From: Anoxybacillus ayderensis
GTDB taxonomy: Bacteria > Bacillota > Bacilli > Bacillales > Anoxybacillaceae
Direction of reading: 5' to 3'
Length of the DNA: 64,000 nucleotides
NCBI RefSeq assembly: GCF_000833605.1
Contig: NZ_JXTG01000007.1
Location: forward strand, 36,575 to 100,574
The position numbers and the translations under genes are program-made. Position 1 is the stretch's first letter. Every line of letters starts with the position of its first letter. Below are positions 7,533-17,130 of the stretch, piece by piece. The notes below the pieces were generated by a model, which did not search any database, was not told the DNA's origin, and saw only the letters and a list, made by a program, of their open reading frames with translations.

Positions 7533-8705
7533 GTGAAAGAAGCGGTCATCGTTGCCGGAGCGCGTACGCCTGTCGGCAAAGCGAAAAAAGGGACGTTAGC
7601 TAACGTCCGACCAGATGATTTAGGGGCGATCGTTGTCAAAGAAACGTTGAAACGGGCAGGAAACTATGAAGGAAACATTGATGATCTCATTATCGGATGC
7701 GCTATGCCCGAAGCGGAACAAGGGCTAAATATAGCGCGCAACATTGGGGCGCTTGCTGGCTTGCCATATACGGTGCCAGCGATCACGATTAACCGTTATT
7801 GTTCATCTGGATTACAAGCGATTGCATATGCTGCTGAAAGAATTATGCTCGGGCACGCGGATACAATTATTGCTGGTGGGGTTGAGTCGATGAGCATGGT
7901 TCCGATGATGGGCCATGTCGTACGTCCGAACGTGAAGCTTGCAGAAAACGCGCCAGAGTATTACATGTCGATGGGGCATACTGCCGAGCAAGTAGCGATG
8001 AAGTACGGTGTGACGCGAGAAGACCAAGATGCGTTTGCCGTTCGTAGCCATCAAAGAGCAGCAAAAGCGATTGCAGAAGGAAAATTTGTCGATGAAATTG
8101 TACCAGTCGATGTGACTGTCCGTCATATTGAAAATAATAAATTAGTAGAGAAAAAGATAACATTTAGTCAAGATGAAGGGGTTCGCCCAGATACAAATAT
8201 GGAGACGCTTGCGAAGTTGCGTCCTGCCTTTTCGGTAAACGGAACAGTAACGGCGGGAAACGCTTCGCAAACGAGTGACGGCGCAGCTGCGGTGATGGTC
8301 ATGGATCACGAAAAAGCGAAAGCGCTCGGTTTACAACCACTCGGTAAATTTCGTTCGTTTGCAGTAGCAGGTGTTCCACCAGAAGTGATGGGCATCGGTC
8401 CGATTGCGGCGATTCCAAAAGCGCTTAAGCTTGCGGGACTTGAGCTTTCTGACATTGGCTTAATTGAATTAAATGAAGCGTTCGCCTCACAAGCGATTCA
8501 AGTCATTCGGGAACTCGGATTAGATGAAGAAAAGGTAAATGTGAACGGAGGAGCGATTGCTCTCGGTCATCCGCTCGGTTGCACCGGAGCGAAGTTAACG
8601 TTGACACTTTTACATGAAATGCGTCGTCGCAACGAACAATTTGGTATTGTCACGATGTGTATTGGTGGCGGCATGGGTGCTGCTGGCGTATTTGAATTAT
8701 TATAA
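7533..8705 (+). CDS. fadA: 3-ketoacyl-CoA thiolase FadA
   Basis: This 390-residue thiolase cleaves 3-ketoacyl-CoA with CoA in the last step of beta-oxidation. The nucleophilic Cys90 lies in RYCSSGLQA, the catalytic His346 in GHPLGCTGA and the second catalytic Cys376 in MCIGGGMG, all at the expected positions. Translation starts at a GTG 12 bases after the fadN stop, behind GGGGGG. It is the second gene of the fad operon and corresponds to B. subtilis YusK. The domain pattern favours a degradative thiolase over a biosynthetic acetoacetyl-CoA thiolase because of the operon. Confidence 0.96.
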   Translation: MKEAVIVAGARTPVGKAKKGTLANVRPDDLGAIVVKETLKRAGNYEGNIDDLIIGCAMPEAEQGLNIARNIGALAGLPYTVPAITINRYCSSGLQAIAYAAERIMLGHADTIIAGGVESMSMVPMMGHVVRPNVKLAENAPEYYMSMGHTAEQVAMKYGVTREDQDAFAVRSHQRAAKAIAEGKFVDEIVPVDVTVRHIENNKLVEKKITFSQDEGVRPDTNMETLAKLRPAFSVNGTVTAGNASQTSDGAAAVMVMDHEKAKALGLQPLGKFRSFAVAGVPPEVMGIGPIAAIPKALKLAGLELSDIGLIELNEAFASQAIQVIRELGLDEEKVNVNGGAIALGHPLGCTGAKLTLTLLHEMRRRNEQFGIVTMCIGGGMGAAGVFELL

Positions 8706-8720
8706 GAGGGGGAATAAACA

Positions 8721-10502
8721 ATGGAAAAAGCATTACAAATTGCGCAAGGTGGTAGCTTTTTAATTGAAGATATATCGCCAAATCAAGTGTTTACACCAGA
8801 AGATTTTACAGATGAACAAAAAATGATTGCGAAAACGACAGAAGAATTTGTCGTTAATGAAGTGTTGCCACAACTTGAGCATTTAGAAAATCATGAATTT
8901 GATCGCTCAGTTGCTCTTTTAAAACAAGCAGGCGAACTTGGATTGCTCGGCGCAGATGTGCCAGAAGAATACGGCGGCTTGAGCTTAGATAAAATTAGCT
9001 CCGCATTAATTGCTGAAAAAATGGCGCGCGCTGGAGGTTTCTCTATTTCGCACGGTGCGCACGTCGGAATCGGTTCGCTTCCAATCGTCTTGTTCGGAAC
9101 AGAAGAGCAAAAACAAAAATATTTACCAGCGCTTGCGACAGGCGAAAAAATTGCTGCTTATGCGTTAACTGAGCCAGGTTCTGGTTCGGATGCGCTCGGT
9201 GCAAAAACGACAGCAAAACTCAATGCGGAAGGTACGCATTACATTTTAAATGGAGAAAAGCAATGGATTACAAACGCTGGATTTGCTGATGTGTTTGTTG
9301 TGTACGCAAAAGTAGACGGTGAACACTTTACAGCATTTATCGTTGAGCGCGAATTCCCAGGCGTATCGACAGGCGCAGAAGAGAAGAAAATGGGCATTAA
9401 AAGCTCATCGACGCGCACATTAATTTTACAAGATGCCCTCGTTCCGAAAGAAAATGTACTTGGCGAAATTGGAAAAGGTCACGTCATTGCGTTTAACATT
9501 TTGAATATCGGTCGTTATAAACTCGGTGTTGGTGCTGTCGGTGGAGCAAAACGTGCGCTTGAAGTGACGATTCAATATGCAAATCAACGTCAACAGTTTA
9601 AAACGCCAATTTCGAAGTTTTCGTTAACACAAGAAAAATTAGCAACAATGGCATCGAAATTGTATGCAGCTGAAAGTTCCGTTTATCGCACAGTCGGTTT
9701 ATTTGAAGCGCGCATGGGACAATTAACAGATGAACAAGCAAAAGATGGAAAAGAAACGGCAAAAGCGATCGCCGAATATGCGATTGAATGTTCGTTAAAT
9801 AAAGTGTTTGCGACAGAAATGCTCGATCACATCGTAGATGAAGGCGTACAAATTCACGGTGGCTATGGTTTCATGCAAGAATACGAAATTGAGCGCATGT
9901 ATCGCGATTCGCGCATTAATCGTATTTTCGAAGGAACGAACGAAATTAACCGCCTCCTTGTGCCAGGTATGTATTTGCGTAAGGCGATGAAAGGTGAATT
10001 GCCACTTTTACAAAAAGCACAACAACTGCAAGAAGAGTTAATGATGCTTATGCCTGAAGAAGTAGGCGATGGCGTGCTTGAACAAGAAAAATATCTTGTT
10101 CGCAACGCGAAAAAAATTGCTTTAATGATCGCAGGATTAGCGGCTCAAAAATTCGGTCCGAAACTTGAAAAAGAACAAGAAGTGCTTGTAAATATTGCAG
10201 ATATTGTCAGCAACGTGTATGCGATGGAGTCAGCACTATTGCGTACGGAAAAAGCAATTGCGCAATCTGGGGTTGAGAAAAATAAACAAAAAGTATTGTA
10301 TACACAAATTTTCTGCCAAGAGGCGTTTAACGAAATTGAAGCGCATGCGAAAGAAACGATCGTTGCTGTGGAACATGGGGACATGTTGCGCATGATGCTA
10401 TCGGCGTTGCGGAAATTAACGCGCCATACGCCAATCAACGTCATTGCGAAAAAACGTGAGGCGGCAGCAACGTTAATTGAAGCAGAGCGATATGTTGTGT
10501 AA
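8721..10502 (+). CDS. fadE: Acyl-CoA dehydrogenase FadE
   Basis: The 593-residue flavoprotein catalyses the first oxidation of acyl-CoA to trans-2-enoyl-CoA. The core acyl-CoA dehydrogenase domain (about 30-410) shows ALTEPGSGSDA, GEKQWITNAGFAD, GGYGFMQEYEIERMYRDSRI and EGTNEINRLL. A ~170-residue C-terminal helical extension is typical of the YusJ/VLCAD-like subfamily. It is the last gene of fadNAE, 15 bases after fadA, and is followed by a strong terminator. Electrons would pass to ETF, which is not encoded in this window. Confidence 0.96.
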   Translation: MEKALQIAQGGSFLIEDISPNQVFTPEDFTDEQKMIAKTTEEFVVNEVLPQLEHLENHEFDRSVALLKQAGELGLLGADVPEEYGGLSLDKISSALIAEKMARAGGFSISHGAHVGIGSLPIVLFGTEEQKQKYLPALATGEKIAAYALTEPGSGSDALGAKTTAKLNAEGTHYILNGEKQWITNAGFADVFVVYAKVDGEHFTAFIVEREFPGVSTGAEEKKMGIKSSSTRTLILQDALVPKENVLGEIGKGHVIAFNILNIGRYKLGVGAVGGAKRALEVTIQYANQRQQFKTPISKFSLTQEKLATMASKLYAAESSVYRTVGLFEARMGQLTDEQAKDGKETAKAIAEYAIECSLNKVFATEMLDHIVDEGVQIHGGYGFMQEYEIERMYRDSRINRIFEGTNEINRLLVPGMYLRKAMKGELPLLQKAQQLQEELMMLMPEEVGDGVLEQEKYLVRNAKKIALMIAGLAAQKFGPKLEKEQEVLVNIADIVSNVYAMESALLRTEKAIAQSGVEKNKQKVLYTQIFCQEAFNEIEAHAKETIVAVEHGDMLRMMLSALRKLTRHTPINVIAKKREAAATLIEAERYVV

Positions 10503-10508
10503 TAATGG

Positions 10509-10539
10509 AAGTACCAGACACATCGTCTGGTACTTTCGC
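10509..10539 (+). terminator. Terminator of the fadNAE operon
   Basis: AAGTACCAGAC and GTCTGGTACTT form a perfect 11-base stem around an ACATC loop, followed by a T-rich tail. Confidence 0.85.
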
Positions 10540-10574
10540 TTTGTTATTGTACATAAGGATGATGAGGTGAGAAA

Positions 10575-10934
10575 ATGACGACATTTTATTGGTATCCAAA
10601 ATGCGGCACATGTCGCAAGGCGAAAAAATGGCTAGATGACAACAACATTTCCGTACAAGCTGTACATATTGTAGAACAGCCCCCGTCAAAAGAGCAGTTG
10701 CGGACGTTATATGAAAAAAGTGGGCTTGATTTGAAAAAATTTTTTAATACGAGCGGCATGAAGTATCGTGAACTTGGATTAAAAGACAAATTAAAGACGA
10801 TGACAGAAGAAGAAATGTTACAATTGTTGTCATCGGACGGCATGTTAATTAAGCGTCCAATCATCACAAATGGAGAGCAAGTCATTGTCGGATTTGACGA
10901 ACAAAAATATCATGAAATGTTTAAATTGTCGTGA
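10575..10934 (+). CDS. yusI: ArsC/Spx-family protein YusI
   Basis: The 119-residue protein has the ArsC/Spx thioredoxin-like fold with a CGTC motif at Cys10-Cys13 near the N-terminus (FYWYPKCGTCRKAKKWL). Spx-type regulators have CxxC at the same place, while arsenate reductases have a single Cys plus Arg residues; KRPIITNGE further along is shared by the family. Location between fadE and gcvH equals B. subtilis yusI. Its substrate or regulatory target is unknown. Confidence 0.88.
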   Translation: MTTFYWYPKCGTCRKAKKWLDDNNISVQAVHIVEQPPSKEQLRTLYEKSGLDLKKFFNTSGMKYRELGLKDKLKTMTEEEMLQLLSSDGMLIKRPIITNGEQVIVGFDEQKYHEMFKLS

Positions 10935-10991
10935 AATCGTGTCGAAAATCGTGTATGATGAAAAGGAAAACAATGTGTTGGAGGGACAACG

Positions 10992-11375
10992 ATGAGCATT
11001 CCAAAAGAGCTGCGTTATTCACAAGAACATGAATGGGTGCGTGTCGAGGGGGATACGGTTCGCATTGGTATTACAGATTTTGCCCAATCGGAACTCGGCG
11101 ATATCGTATTTGTTGAGTTGCCAGAAGTCGGCGCACAACTTACAGCAAACGAGCCATTTGGTAGTGTTGAATCAGTAAAAACAGTATCTGAACTATATGC
11201 ACCGATCAGTGGCAAAGTGATAGCTGTGAATGAAGAGTTAAACGATAATCCAGAGTACGTGAATGAATCACCGTATGATAAAGCGTGGATGATCGTCATC
11301 GAGCCAAGCGATATGAGCGAAGTAGACAACCTACTAACTGCTGAACAATACGAACAAATGATTAATCAAGACTAA
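10992..11375 (+). CDS. gcvH: Glycine cleavage system H protein
   Basis: The 127-residue H protein carries the lipoyl domain. The lipoyl-lysine is Lys63 in [11 protein letters not shown]. In Bacillus, GcvH is not only the aminomethyl carrier of glycine cleavage but also the required relay for protein lipoylation: octanoate is attached to it and lipoate is later moved to the 2-oxoacid dehydrogenases. LipA, which inserts the sulfurs, is encoded at 30105. The gene is monocistronic in appearance, with its own RBS (TTGGAGGG) and a following hairpin. Confidence 0.96.
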   Translation: MSIPKELRYSQEHEWVRVEGDTVRIGITDFAQSELGDIVFVELPEVGAQLTANEPFGSVESVKTVSELYAPISGKVIAVNEELNDNPEYVNESPYDKAWMIVIEPSDMSEVDNLLTAEQYEQMINQD

Positions 11376-11387
11376 AAAACAAATCGC

Positions 11388-11419
11388 AGGGCACCCTACA
11401 ACACAGGGGTGTCTTTTTT
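11388..11419 (+). terminator. Imperfect terminator of gcvH overlapping the yusG start
   Basis: AGGGCACCCT and AGGGGTGTCT pair across a short loop and a run of T follows. The 3' arm contains the GGGG that is the only ribosome binding site for yusG, and the T-run leads directly into the TTG start codon of yusG. Confidence 0.6.
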
Positions 11420-11657
11420 GTTGAAACAAAAAACAATTGATATTACAAACGATGTTGTTGGGAAATTAAATAAGCATGGAAGTTTTCAGCTGTTTTATGA
11501 CAACGAATGTGTTGGAGAGTTTGCTCAGGAAACGAACGAATTCAAGCTGAAAAGCGGATATGTAGAACAACAAGGGCGCATTTTGAAAACGGTGACAGTT
11601 ACTGAACATCCAGATGCGAAATATGTGGATTGCGACACAGAAGGTGGTTGGTGTTAA
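11418..11657 (+). CDS. yusG: YusG family protein (DUF2553)
   Basis: The ~79-residue protein has no recognised catalytic motif; it reads as a small beta-rich domain (KTIDITNDVVGKL, GSFQLFYDNECVGEF) ending in the Cys-containing DCDTEGGWC. Family and position between gcvH and yusF match B. subtilis YusG. The start is uncertain: TTG at 11418 or 11421 suits the GGGG ribosome binding site at 11406-11409, whereas a GTG at 11409 overlaps that site. Function is unknown. Confidence 0.75.
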   Translation: MLKQKTIDITNDVVGKLNKHGSFQLFYDNECVGEFAQETNEFKLKSGYVEQQGRILKTVTVTEHPDAKYVDCDTEGGWC

Positions 11658-11682
11658 GGACAGTGGCATCGCTGTCCTTTTC
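11658..11682 (+). terminator. Terminator after yusG
   Basis: AGGACAG and CTGTCCT form a stem around TGGCATCG and are followed by TTTTC. Confidence 0.75.
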
Positions 11683-11754
11683 GATTTCATAAAAGGAGAA
11701 AAAGTGAACGACAACGAATATAATATACATAAATGAATGTGCAAGGTGATGACG

Positions 11755-12102
11755 ATGGCGATCATTGAAGTGGAAAAAGTGATTATTGTCGAGGGGCGGT
11801 CAGATAAAAGAAAGATCGAGAGCATTATTAGTGAGCCAGTAGAAATTATATGCACAAACGGAACGCTCGGTACCGCCAAACTTGATGAATTAATCGAAGC
11901 TTTGTATGATAAAGATGTGTACATTTTAGTTGACTCTGATGAGGCGGGAGAAAAATTGCGTCGCCAACTTCGCCGTGAGTTTCCGGAAGCTGAGCATTTA
12001 TATATTGATAAAATGTATCGTGAAGTTGCAGCTGCTCCGAAACATCATATTGCGGTCGTATTATTAAGCGCAAATATCGATGTACACGCACAATATTTGT
12101 AG
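11755..12102 (+). CDS. yusF: Toprim domain protein YusF
   Basis: The ~115-residue protein is essentially a stand-alone Toprim domain, the metal-binding fold of primases, topoisomerases and nucleases. Visible signatures are IIVEGRSDKRKI with the conserved Glu, and LVDSDEAGEK with the DxD motif. Small Toprim proteins of this type are suspected nucleases or RNA-processing factors, but YusF itself has no established role. ATG 11755 is preferred over ATGs at 11737 and 11749 because AAGGTG lies six bases upstream. It leads yusF-yusE with a short gap. Confidence 0.85.
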   Translation: MAIIEVEKVIIVEGRSDKRKIESIISEPVEIICTNGTLGTAKLDELIEALYDKDVYILVDSDEAGEKLRRQLRREFPEAEHLYIDKMYREVAAAPKHHIAVVLLSANIDVHAQYL

Positions 12103-12113
12103 AAAGTTGTGTG

Positions 12114-12380
12114 ATGATTGTGAAGGTCGTTTATATGTACACGCCATTATGTGGCACATGCCAAGTGGCAAGCCGTATGGTTGATGTGCTTGAACAGTTA
12201 TTGCCAACTGTCACGTTTGAGCGTCAAGACTTAAATTATGTGCCTGACAAAGCGATCGAATGGCATATTGAAAGCGTTCCATGCTTACTTATTTTTAAAC
12301 GTGGTAAACTCGTGAAAAAAATATACGCCTTTCATTCCGTTCCACATGTATATGAAACGTTGCGAAAGCTGGCTGAATAA
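12114..12380 (+). CDS. yusE: Thioredoxin-like protein YusE
   Basis: The 88-residue protein is a compact thioredoxin fold with an active-site CGTC at Cys13-Cys16 (YTPLCGTCQVA) and the cis-proline region SVPCLLIFK. It probably acts as a thiol-disulfide reductase in the cytoplasm. The ribosome binding site is weak and GTG 12111 is an alternative start. It follows yusF by 11 bases and is thus probably co-transcribed. A perfect inverted repeat starts within its last codons. Confidence 0.85.
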   Translation: MIVKVVYMYTPLCGTCQVASRMVDVLEQLLPTVTFERQDLNYVPDKAIEWHIESVPCLLIFKRGKLVKKIYAFHSVPHVYETLRKLAE

Positions 12381-12391
12381 GCCAGCTTTCG
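12363..12391. repeat. Inverted repeat at the yusE stop codon
   Basis: CGAAAGCTGGC and GCCAGCTTTCG flank the sequence TGAATAA, so the stop codon lies in the loop. There is no long T-run after it; it could be an RNA-stabilising hairpin or a weak terminator. Confidence 0.6.
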
Positions 12392-12509
12392 ACATATTTC
12401 TTGGGAAATTGACGAGGAAGGAAGACATTTGTCGAGCAGTTATAGAAGGAACTCACCGTCTTCGTATGGAAACAATGAATACGACAATACATGGGACGGG
12501 GGCGGTTGT

Positions 12510-12809
12510 ATGAATATGTTAACACCAATTTTACCAAATGACGGTTTATATATTCAATTGCAATGGGAAAGCGGGCAAATTTTATTAAGCATATCAAAAG
12601 AAGGAATTCAACGCGTTGAAAAAGCGAACGAGGATCGGGTCATATCGATTCGTGGTTCCGCACAGGCCATTATGTCACTACTACAAGGATCGTTAAAACT
12701 TCAGCAACAACTTCGCTTAAACGAATTGTCCGTCACAGCATCGTTTCGCCACATTTTATTATTAGAGTCAGTTTTCTTTCTTGCTAAACCGTACGATCTT
12801 GTTCATTGA
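12510..12809 (+). CDS. yusD: YusD-like protein (SCP2-like fold suspected)
   Basis: The core (residues from MNMLTPILPNDG to KPYDLVH, 99 residues) reads as an alpha/beta domain with ISIRGSAQAIMSLLQGSLKLQQQL, similar to sterol-carrier-protein-2-like YusD. Position between yusE and the met genes equals yusD in B. subtilis. The start is uncertain: a TTG at 12429 has a good ribosome binding site (GGAAGG) and would add a Ser/Asn-rich 27-residue tail. ATG 12510 has GGGGGCGG. No lipid ligand can be deduced. Confidence 0.65.
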   Translation: MNMLTPILPNDGLYIQLQWESGQILLSISKEGIQRVEKANEDRVISIRGSAQAIMSLLQGSLKLQQQLRLNELSVTASFRHILLLESVFFLAKPYDLVH

Positions 12810-12873
12810 CGAGCAGTTTTTATCGTGTTAAAATTCAAAATATTCAACAATTATTCGTTCAGGGGGAGAAATG

Positions 12874-14166
12874 ATGAAATTTGAAACGATTGCTGTACAC
12901 GGGGGACTACAAACCGATCCGATAACGAAAGCGCGTGCGGTACCGATTTATCAGTCAAATGCGTATTTGTTTGATAGCACAGAGCATGCGGCAAACTTAT
13001 TTGCATTAAAAGAAGCAGGATACATTTACACGCGCATTCATAATCCGACGGTGACCGTATTTGAAGAGCGAGTAGCAAAGCTTGAAGGTGGTGTAGGGGC
13101 TTTAGCAGTGGCGAGCGGCATGGCGGCGATTACGATGGCCATTTTAAACGTCGCTCAAGCAGGAGATGATATTGTGTCTGCTTCCACGCTGTATGGAGGG
13201 ACGTACAATTTGTTTGCAAATACGTTACCGAAATACGGCATTACAACTCATTTTGTCGATCCAGCTAACCCAGAAAATTTCCGCGCTGCAATTACACCGA
13301 AAACGAAAGCTATTTTTGCGGAAACGATCGGCAATCCGAGTTTGCATGTGTTAGATATTGAGGCGGTTGCAAACATTGCCCACGAAGCAGGTGTCCCGCT
13401 CATTATCGATAATACGTTTGCGACGCCGTATCTTTGCCGTCCGATTGAACATGGAGCAGACATTGTCGTTCATTCTGCGACGAAATGGTTGCTTGGCAAC
13501 GGGACGACGCTAGGAGGCATCATTGTCGACGGTGGAAAGTTTGACTGGAACTCGCCAAAGTTTCCAGCGTTTACGACACCAGATCCGAGCTATCATAACC
13601 TTATCTATGCAGACATCGGAGCGGCAGCGTATATTGTGAAAGCACGTGTGCAGTTGTTACGTGATTTAGGACCAGCCATTAGCCCGTTCAACGCCTTTCA
13701 ATTTAATTTAGGGCTTGAAACGTTGCACGTGCGCATGAAAGAACATATTGAAAACACAAGAAAAATTGTTGCATATTTAGATAATCATCCAGCTGTCCGT
13801 TGGGTGTTGTATCCTGAACATGACAACCATCCAGCGAAAGAGCTAGCGAAAAAATATATGCCAAAAGGGGCAGGAGCAGTCGTCGTTTTTGGCATTCAAG
13901 GGGGAAGGGAAGCAGGAGCTGCACTTATTAACAATGTGAAGCTTTGGTCGCATGTGGCAAACGTTGGCGATGCAAAAAGTTTAATTATTCATCCGGCAAG
14001 CACAACGCATCAACAACTAAGCACAGAAGATTTACAAGCATCTGGTGTAACAGAAGATATGATTCGTTTATCGGTCGGCATCGAAAATGTGGATGATTTA
14101 ATCGAAGACTTAGAACAAGCGATCGAAGCGGCGACAGGCGTTCGGTCGATGTATTCGCGGGTGTAA
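12874..14166 (+). CDS. metY: O-acetylhomoserine sulfhydrylase (MetY type)
   Basis: The 430-residue protein is a Cys/Met-metabolism PLP enzyme. The PLP Schiff-base lysine is Lys204 in SATKWLLG. The long form (~430 residues) and the [18 protein letters not shown] insert mark the O-acetylhomoserine/O-acetylserine sulfhydrylase branch rather than cystathionine gamma-synthase. It makes homocysteine from O-acetylhomoserine and sulfide. GGGGGAG lies just upstream; ATG 12871 is an equally possible start. No S-box precedes it, but the SAM riboswitch of metNPQ lies directly downstream. Confidence 0.9.
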   Translation: MKFETIAVHGGLQTDPITKARAVPIYQSNAYLFDSTEHAANLFALKEAGYIYTRIHNPTVTVFEERVAKLEGGVGALAVASGMAAITMAILNVAQAGDDIVSASTLYGGTYNLFANTLPKYGITTHFVDPANPENFRAAITPKTKAIFAETIGNPSLHVLDIEAVANIAHEAGVPLIIDNTFATPYLCRPIEHGADIVVHSATKWLLGNGTTLGGIIVDGGKFDWNSPKFPAFTTPDPSYHNLIYADIGAAAYIVKARVQLLRDLGPAISPFNAFQFNLGLETLHVRMKEHIENTRKIVAYLDNHPAVRWVLYPEHDNHPAKELAKKYMPKGAGAVVVFGIQGGREAGAALINNVKLWSHVANVGDAKSLIIHPASTTHQQLSTEDLQASGVTEDMIRLSVGIENVDDLIEDLEQAIEAATGVRSMYSRV

Positions 14167-14197
14167 CGTGCTAGCTATATAAAGTTAGCACGTTTTC
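14167..14197 (+). terminator. Terminator of metY
   Basis: CGTGCTA and TAGCACG form a stem followed by TTTTC. It separates metY from the metNPQ promoter. Confidence 0.75.
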
Positions 14198-14208
14198 TTA
14201 TTTACATC

Positions 14209-14252
14209 AAAAAAATTTTTATTATTTTTTAAAAAAATTTTTATTATTTTTT
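14209..14252. repeat. Perfect tandem duplication of a 22-bp A-tract/T-tract unit
   Basis: Two identical 22-base copies (14209-14230 and 14231-14252), each seven A, five T, then ATTATTTTTT, abut directly and end two bases before the metN -35 hexamer. The composition resembles an UP element for RNA polymerase alpha subunits. Confidence 0.85.
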
Positions 14253-14253
14253 A

Positions 14254-14283
14254 TTGACATCGTCCTTTTTTCGATGATATACT
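14254..14283 (+). promoter_or_regulatory. Sigma-A promoter of metNPQ
   Basis: TTGACA at 14254-14259 and TATACT at 14278-14283 are separated by 18 bases. It drives the SAM riboswitch leader. Confidence 0.8.
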
Positions 14284-14348
14284 CACATTCGTAGTTCAAC
14301 ATCATTCTTGAATACATTAAAACGTTAACTGAATAAAGCGTTTAAAAG

Positions 14349-14507
14349 CGCTCTTATCAAGAGAGGTGGAGGGATGTGCCCGATGAAACCCGGCAACCGT
14401 CAGCGCTGCTGAAATGGTGCCAATTCACACAAAGCGTTTGCTTTGAGAGATAAGAGACAGAATGGACGATAACGCCTTTCTGTTCTCTTGAACAGAAAGG
14501 CTTTTTT
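14349..14507 (+). promoter_or_regulatory. SAM-I (S-box) riboswitch with expression-platform terminator
   Basis: The aptamer (14351-14456) has the S-box landmarks in order: CTCTTATC-AGAGAGG, GGAGGGA, CCCGATGAAACCCGGCAACC and the closing GAGATAAGAG that pairs with the first arm. It is followed by a perfect 12-base terminator stem (14474-14485 with 14490-14501) and six T residues. With SAM bound the leader terminates; in low SAM metNPQ is read. The length and spacing are normal for the class. Confidence 0.97.
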
Positions 14508-14530
14508 CATGGAAGGAAGGTGACAGCGAC

Positions 14531-15559
14531 GTGATTACTTTATCAAATGTAACGAAAGTATACAAAGCAGCAAGCGGAAATGTGACTGCGGTCGATCATG
14601 TAAACTTGCATATTGCAGAAGGAGAAATTTTCGGCATCATCGGTTATAGCGGAGCGGGAAAAAGTTCGCTTATTCGATTGTTAAATGGACTAGAAAAGCC
14701 GACAAGCGGTGAAGTCATTGTCGATGGAAAAGATATGGGGAAAATTAGTGGGAAACAATTACGACAAGCTCGTCAGCAAATCGGGATGATTTTCCAACAT
14801 TTCAACTTACTTTGGTCGCGAACGGTGTGTGAAAATATTGCTTTCCCGTTAGAAATTGCGGGTGTGCCGAAAGAGGAACGGATGAAGCGTGTCGATGAGC
14901 TCATTCAACTCGTCGGCTTGCAAGGAAGAGAAAATGCATACCCGTCGCAATTGAGCGGAGGGCAAAAACAGCGCGTCGGCATTGCGCGTGCGTTAGCGAA
15001 CAACCCGAAAGTGTTGCTATGTGATGAAGCGACGTCAGCGCTTGACCCACAAACGACGGACTCCATTTTAGATTTGCTCGTCGATATTAATAAACGTCTC
15101 GATTTAACGATCGTGTTAATTACACACGAAATGCATGTCATTCGTAAAATTTGCGATCGCGTAGCGGTCATGGAAAACGGAAAAATTGTTGAAATGGGCG
15201 AAGTGCTTCATGTATTCCGTAAGCCACAGCAACCGATTACGAAACGATTTGTCCAACAAGTGACGGAGCCGGAGGAAACGAAAGAAGCGATGTTGCATCT
15301 TCTTGAACGATATCCAAACGGCAAAGTTGTTCAACTTACATTCGTCGGCGAAGCGGCTGAGCAACCGCTCATCACGCAACTTATTCGCCATTTTGATTTA
15401 AACGTGAATATTTTACAAGGCAAAATTTCACAAACGCATCATGGCTCATATGGAGTGTTGTTCATTCATTTAGACGGTGCGAATGAAGAAGTTGAGCGAG
15501 CGCTCGCTTTTATTCGCCAGCAAGAAGTGGAAGCGGAGGTGTTGGCGAATGTGGAATGA
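14531..15559 (+). CDS. metN: Methionine ABC transporter ATPase MetN
   Basis: This 342-residue ATPase powers uptake of methionine. Walker A is GYSGAGKS (38-45), the signature is LSGGQKQRVGIARAL and Walker B is VLLCDEATSALD. The C-terminal ~80 residues form the NIL/ACT-like domain that senses methionine and causes trans-inhibition. Translation starts at a GTG eight bases after AAGGAAGGTGA. Its 3' end overlaps metP by 11 bases. The SAM riboswitch upstream controls the operon. Confidence 0.97.
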   Translation: MITLSNVTKVYKAASGNVTAVDHVNLHIAEGEIFGIIGYSGAGKSSLIRLLNGLEKPTSGEVIVDGKDMGKISGKQLRQARQQIGMIFQHFNLLWSRTVCENIAFPLEIAGVPKEERMKRVDELIQLVGLQGRENAYPSQLSGGQKQRVGIARALANNPKVLLCDEATSALDPQTTDSILDLLVDINKRLDLTIVLITHEMHVIRKICDRVAVMENGKIVEMGEVLHVFRKPQQPITKRFVQQVTEPEETKEAMLHLLERYPNGKVVQLTFVGEAAEQPLITQLIRHFDLNVNILQGKISQTHHGSYGVLFIHLDGANEEVERALAFIRQQEVEAEVLANVE

Positions 15560-16217
15560 ACTATTCCCGAACGTCGTTTGGGATAAAATATGGGCGGCGA
15601 CGATGGAAACATTGTATATGACAGCTATCTCTGTTATAGCAACATTTGTGCTTGGCATTTTACTTGGTTTATTGCTGTTTTTAACGTCTAAGGGAAACAT
15701 ATGGGAAAATCGTCTCGTTAACGGTGCCATTGCGTCGTTCGTCAACATTTTCCGCTCGATTCCGTTTATTATTTTAATTATTTTGCTTATTCCGTTTACA
15801 AAACTTGTCGTTGGCACGATTCTTGGAGCAAACGCTGCGTTGCCAGCACTCATTATCGGTGCCGCACCGTTTTATGCGCGCATGGTGGAAATTGCGCTTC
15901 GTGAAATCGATAAAGGTGTCATTGAAGCAGCAAAAGCGATGGGTGCGACGACATCGACAATTATTTGGAAAGTGCTCCTCCCAGAAGCGCTTCCAGCACT
16001 TGTATCTGGAATTACAGTGACGGCGATTGCGCTCGTCGGATATACAGCGATGGCAGGAGTTGTTGGCGCTGGAGGGCTCGGAAATTTAGCGTATTTAGAA
16101 GGGTTCCAACGCAACAATAACGATGTTACGTTTGTTGCAACAGTGCTCATTTTAGTCATTGTCTTTATTATTCAGTTTATTGGTGACTTTGTCACTTCTA
16201 AAATAGATAAACGATAA
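15549..16217 (+). CDS. metP: Methionine ABC transporter permease MetP
   Basis: The 222-residue inner-membrane permease has about five hydrophobic segments and the EAA loop EAAKAMGATTSTIIWKVLLPEALP that contacts MetN. ATG 15549 lies seven bases after GGAGGTG within the end of metN, so translation is coupled. It is the second gene of metNPQ and matches B. subtilis YusB/MetP. Confidence 0.97.
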   Translation: MWNELFPNVVWDKIWAATMETLYMTAISVIATFVLGILLGLLLFLTSKGNIWENRLVNGAIASFVNIFRSIPFIILIILLIPFTKLVVGTILGANAALPALIIGAAPFYARMVEIALREIDKGVIEAAKAMGATTSTIIWKVLLPEALPALVSGITVTAIALVGYTAMAGVVGAGGLGNLAYLEGFQRNNNDVTFVATVLILVIVFIIQFIGDFVTSKIDKR

Positions 16218-16234
16218 AAAGGAGGAAGAAACAA

Positions 16235-17059
16235 ATGAAAAAATGGATCTCTTTACTTGTTGCTGCAATTGTTGTTTTAGCGCTTGCTGCTTGCGGAAAA
16301 AGCGAAAGTGCGGAAGAAAAAACGAATAAACTTGTCGTTGGTGCATCAAACGTACCACATGCGGAAATTTTAGAACAAGCAAAACCGATTTTAAAAGAAA
16401 AAGGGATTGAATTAGAAATCGTGACGTTCCAAGATTATGTATTGCCGAATAAAGCGTTAGCTGATAAAGAGTTAGATGCAAACTATTTCCAACACATTCC
16501 TTACTTAGAAGCACAAATGAAAGAACATGGTTATGATTTTGTTAATGCTGGCGGTATTCATATTGAACCAATCGGCGTATACTCTAAAAAATATAAAAGC
16601 CTTGAAGAACTACCGAACGGGGCAAAAATTATTATGAGCAACTCTGTTGCAGACCACGGTCGCATTTTATCGATGCTTGAAGAAAAAGGTTTAATTAAAT
16701 TAAAAGATGGTGTTGATAAAACGAAAGCGACAGTTGATGATATTGTTGAAAATCCGAAAAACTTAGTGTTTGAAGCAGATGTCGAAGCCGGTTTACTTCC
16801 TCAAGTATATAAAAATGACGAGGGAGATGCGGTATTAATTAACGCTAACTATGCGTTAGATGCTGGCTTAGACCCAGCGAAAGATCCAATTGCGGTAGAG
16901 TCACCAGAAAACAATCCATATGTTAACATTATTGCGGTTCGTAAAGGTGACGAAACACGTAAAGAAATTCAAACGCTCGTTGAAGTGTTGCAATCAAAAG
17001 ACATTCAAGACTTCATTTTAGAAAAGTATAACGGTGCAGTCATTCCAGCGACAAAATAA
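16235..17059 (+). CDS. metQ: Methionine-binding lipoprotein MetQ
   Basis: The 274-residue protein starts with a lipoprotein signal peptide; the lipobox LAAC places the lipidated Cys at about residue 21. The mature part has the NlpA fold, with [19 protein letters not shown] at the N-terminus and [25 protein letters not shown]. It is anchored outside the membrane and delivers methionine to MetNP. A hairpin terminator follows directly. Confidence 0.97.
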   Translation: MKKWISLLVAAIVVLALAACGKSESAEEKTNKLVVGASNVPHAEILEQAKPILKEKGIELEIVTFQDYVLPNKALADKELDANYFQHIPYLEAQMKEHGYDFVNAGGIHIEPIGVYSKKYKSLEELPNGAKIIMSNSVADHGRILSMLEEKGLIKLKDGVDKTKATVDDIVENPKNLVFEADVEAGLLPQVYKNDEGDAVLINANYALDAGLDPAKDPIAVESPENNPYVNIIAVRKGDETRKEIQTLVEVLQSKDIQDFILEKYNGAVIPATK

Positions 17060-17084
17060 GGATGTCCATTCGGGCATCCTTTTA
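17060..17084 (+). terminator. Terminator of metNPQ
   Basis: GGATGTCC and GGGCATCC form a stem around ATTC, followed by TTTTAT. Confidence 0.8.
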
Positions 17085-17130
17085 TATTTTTCGGAAAACG
17101 ACACATGATAAAAAGGAAGGAGGAGTGATT

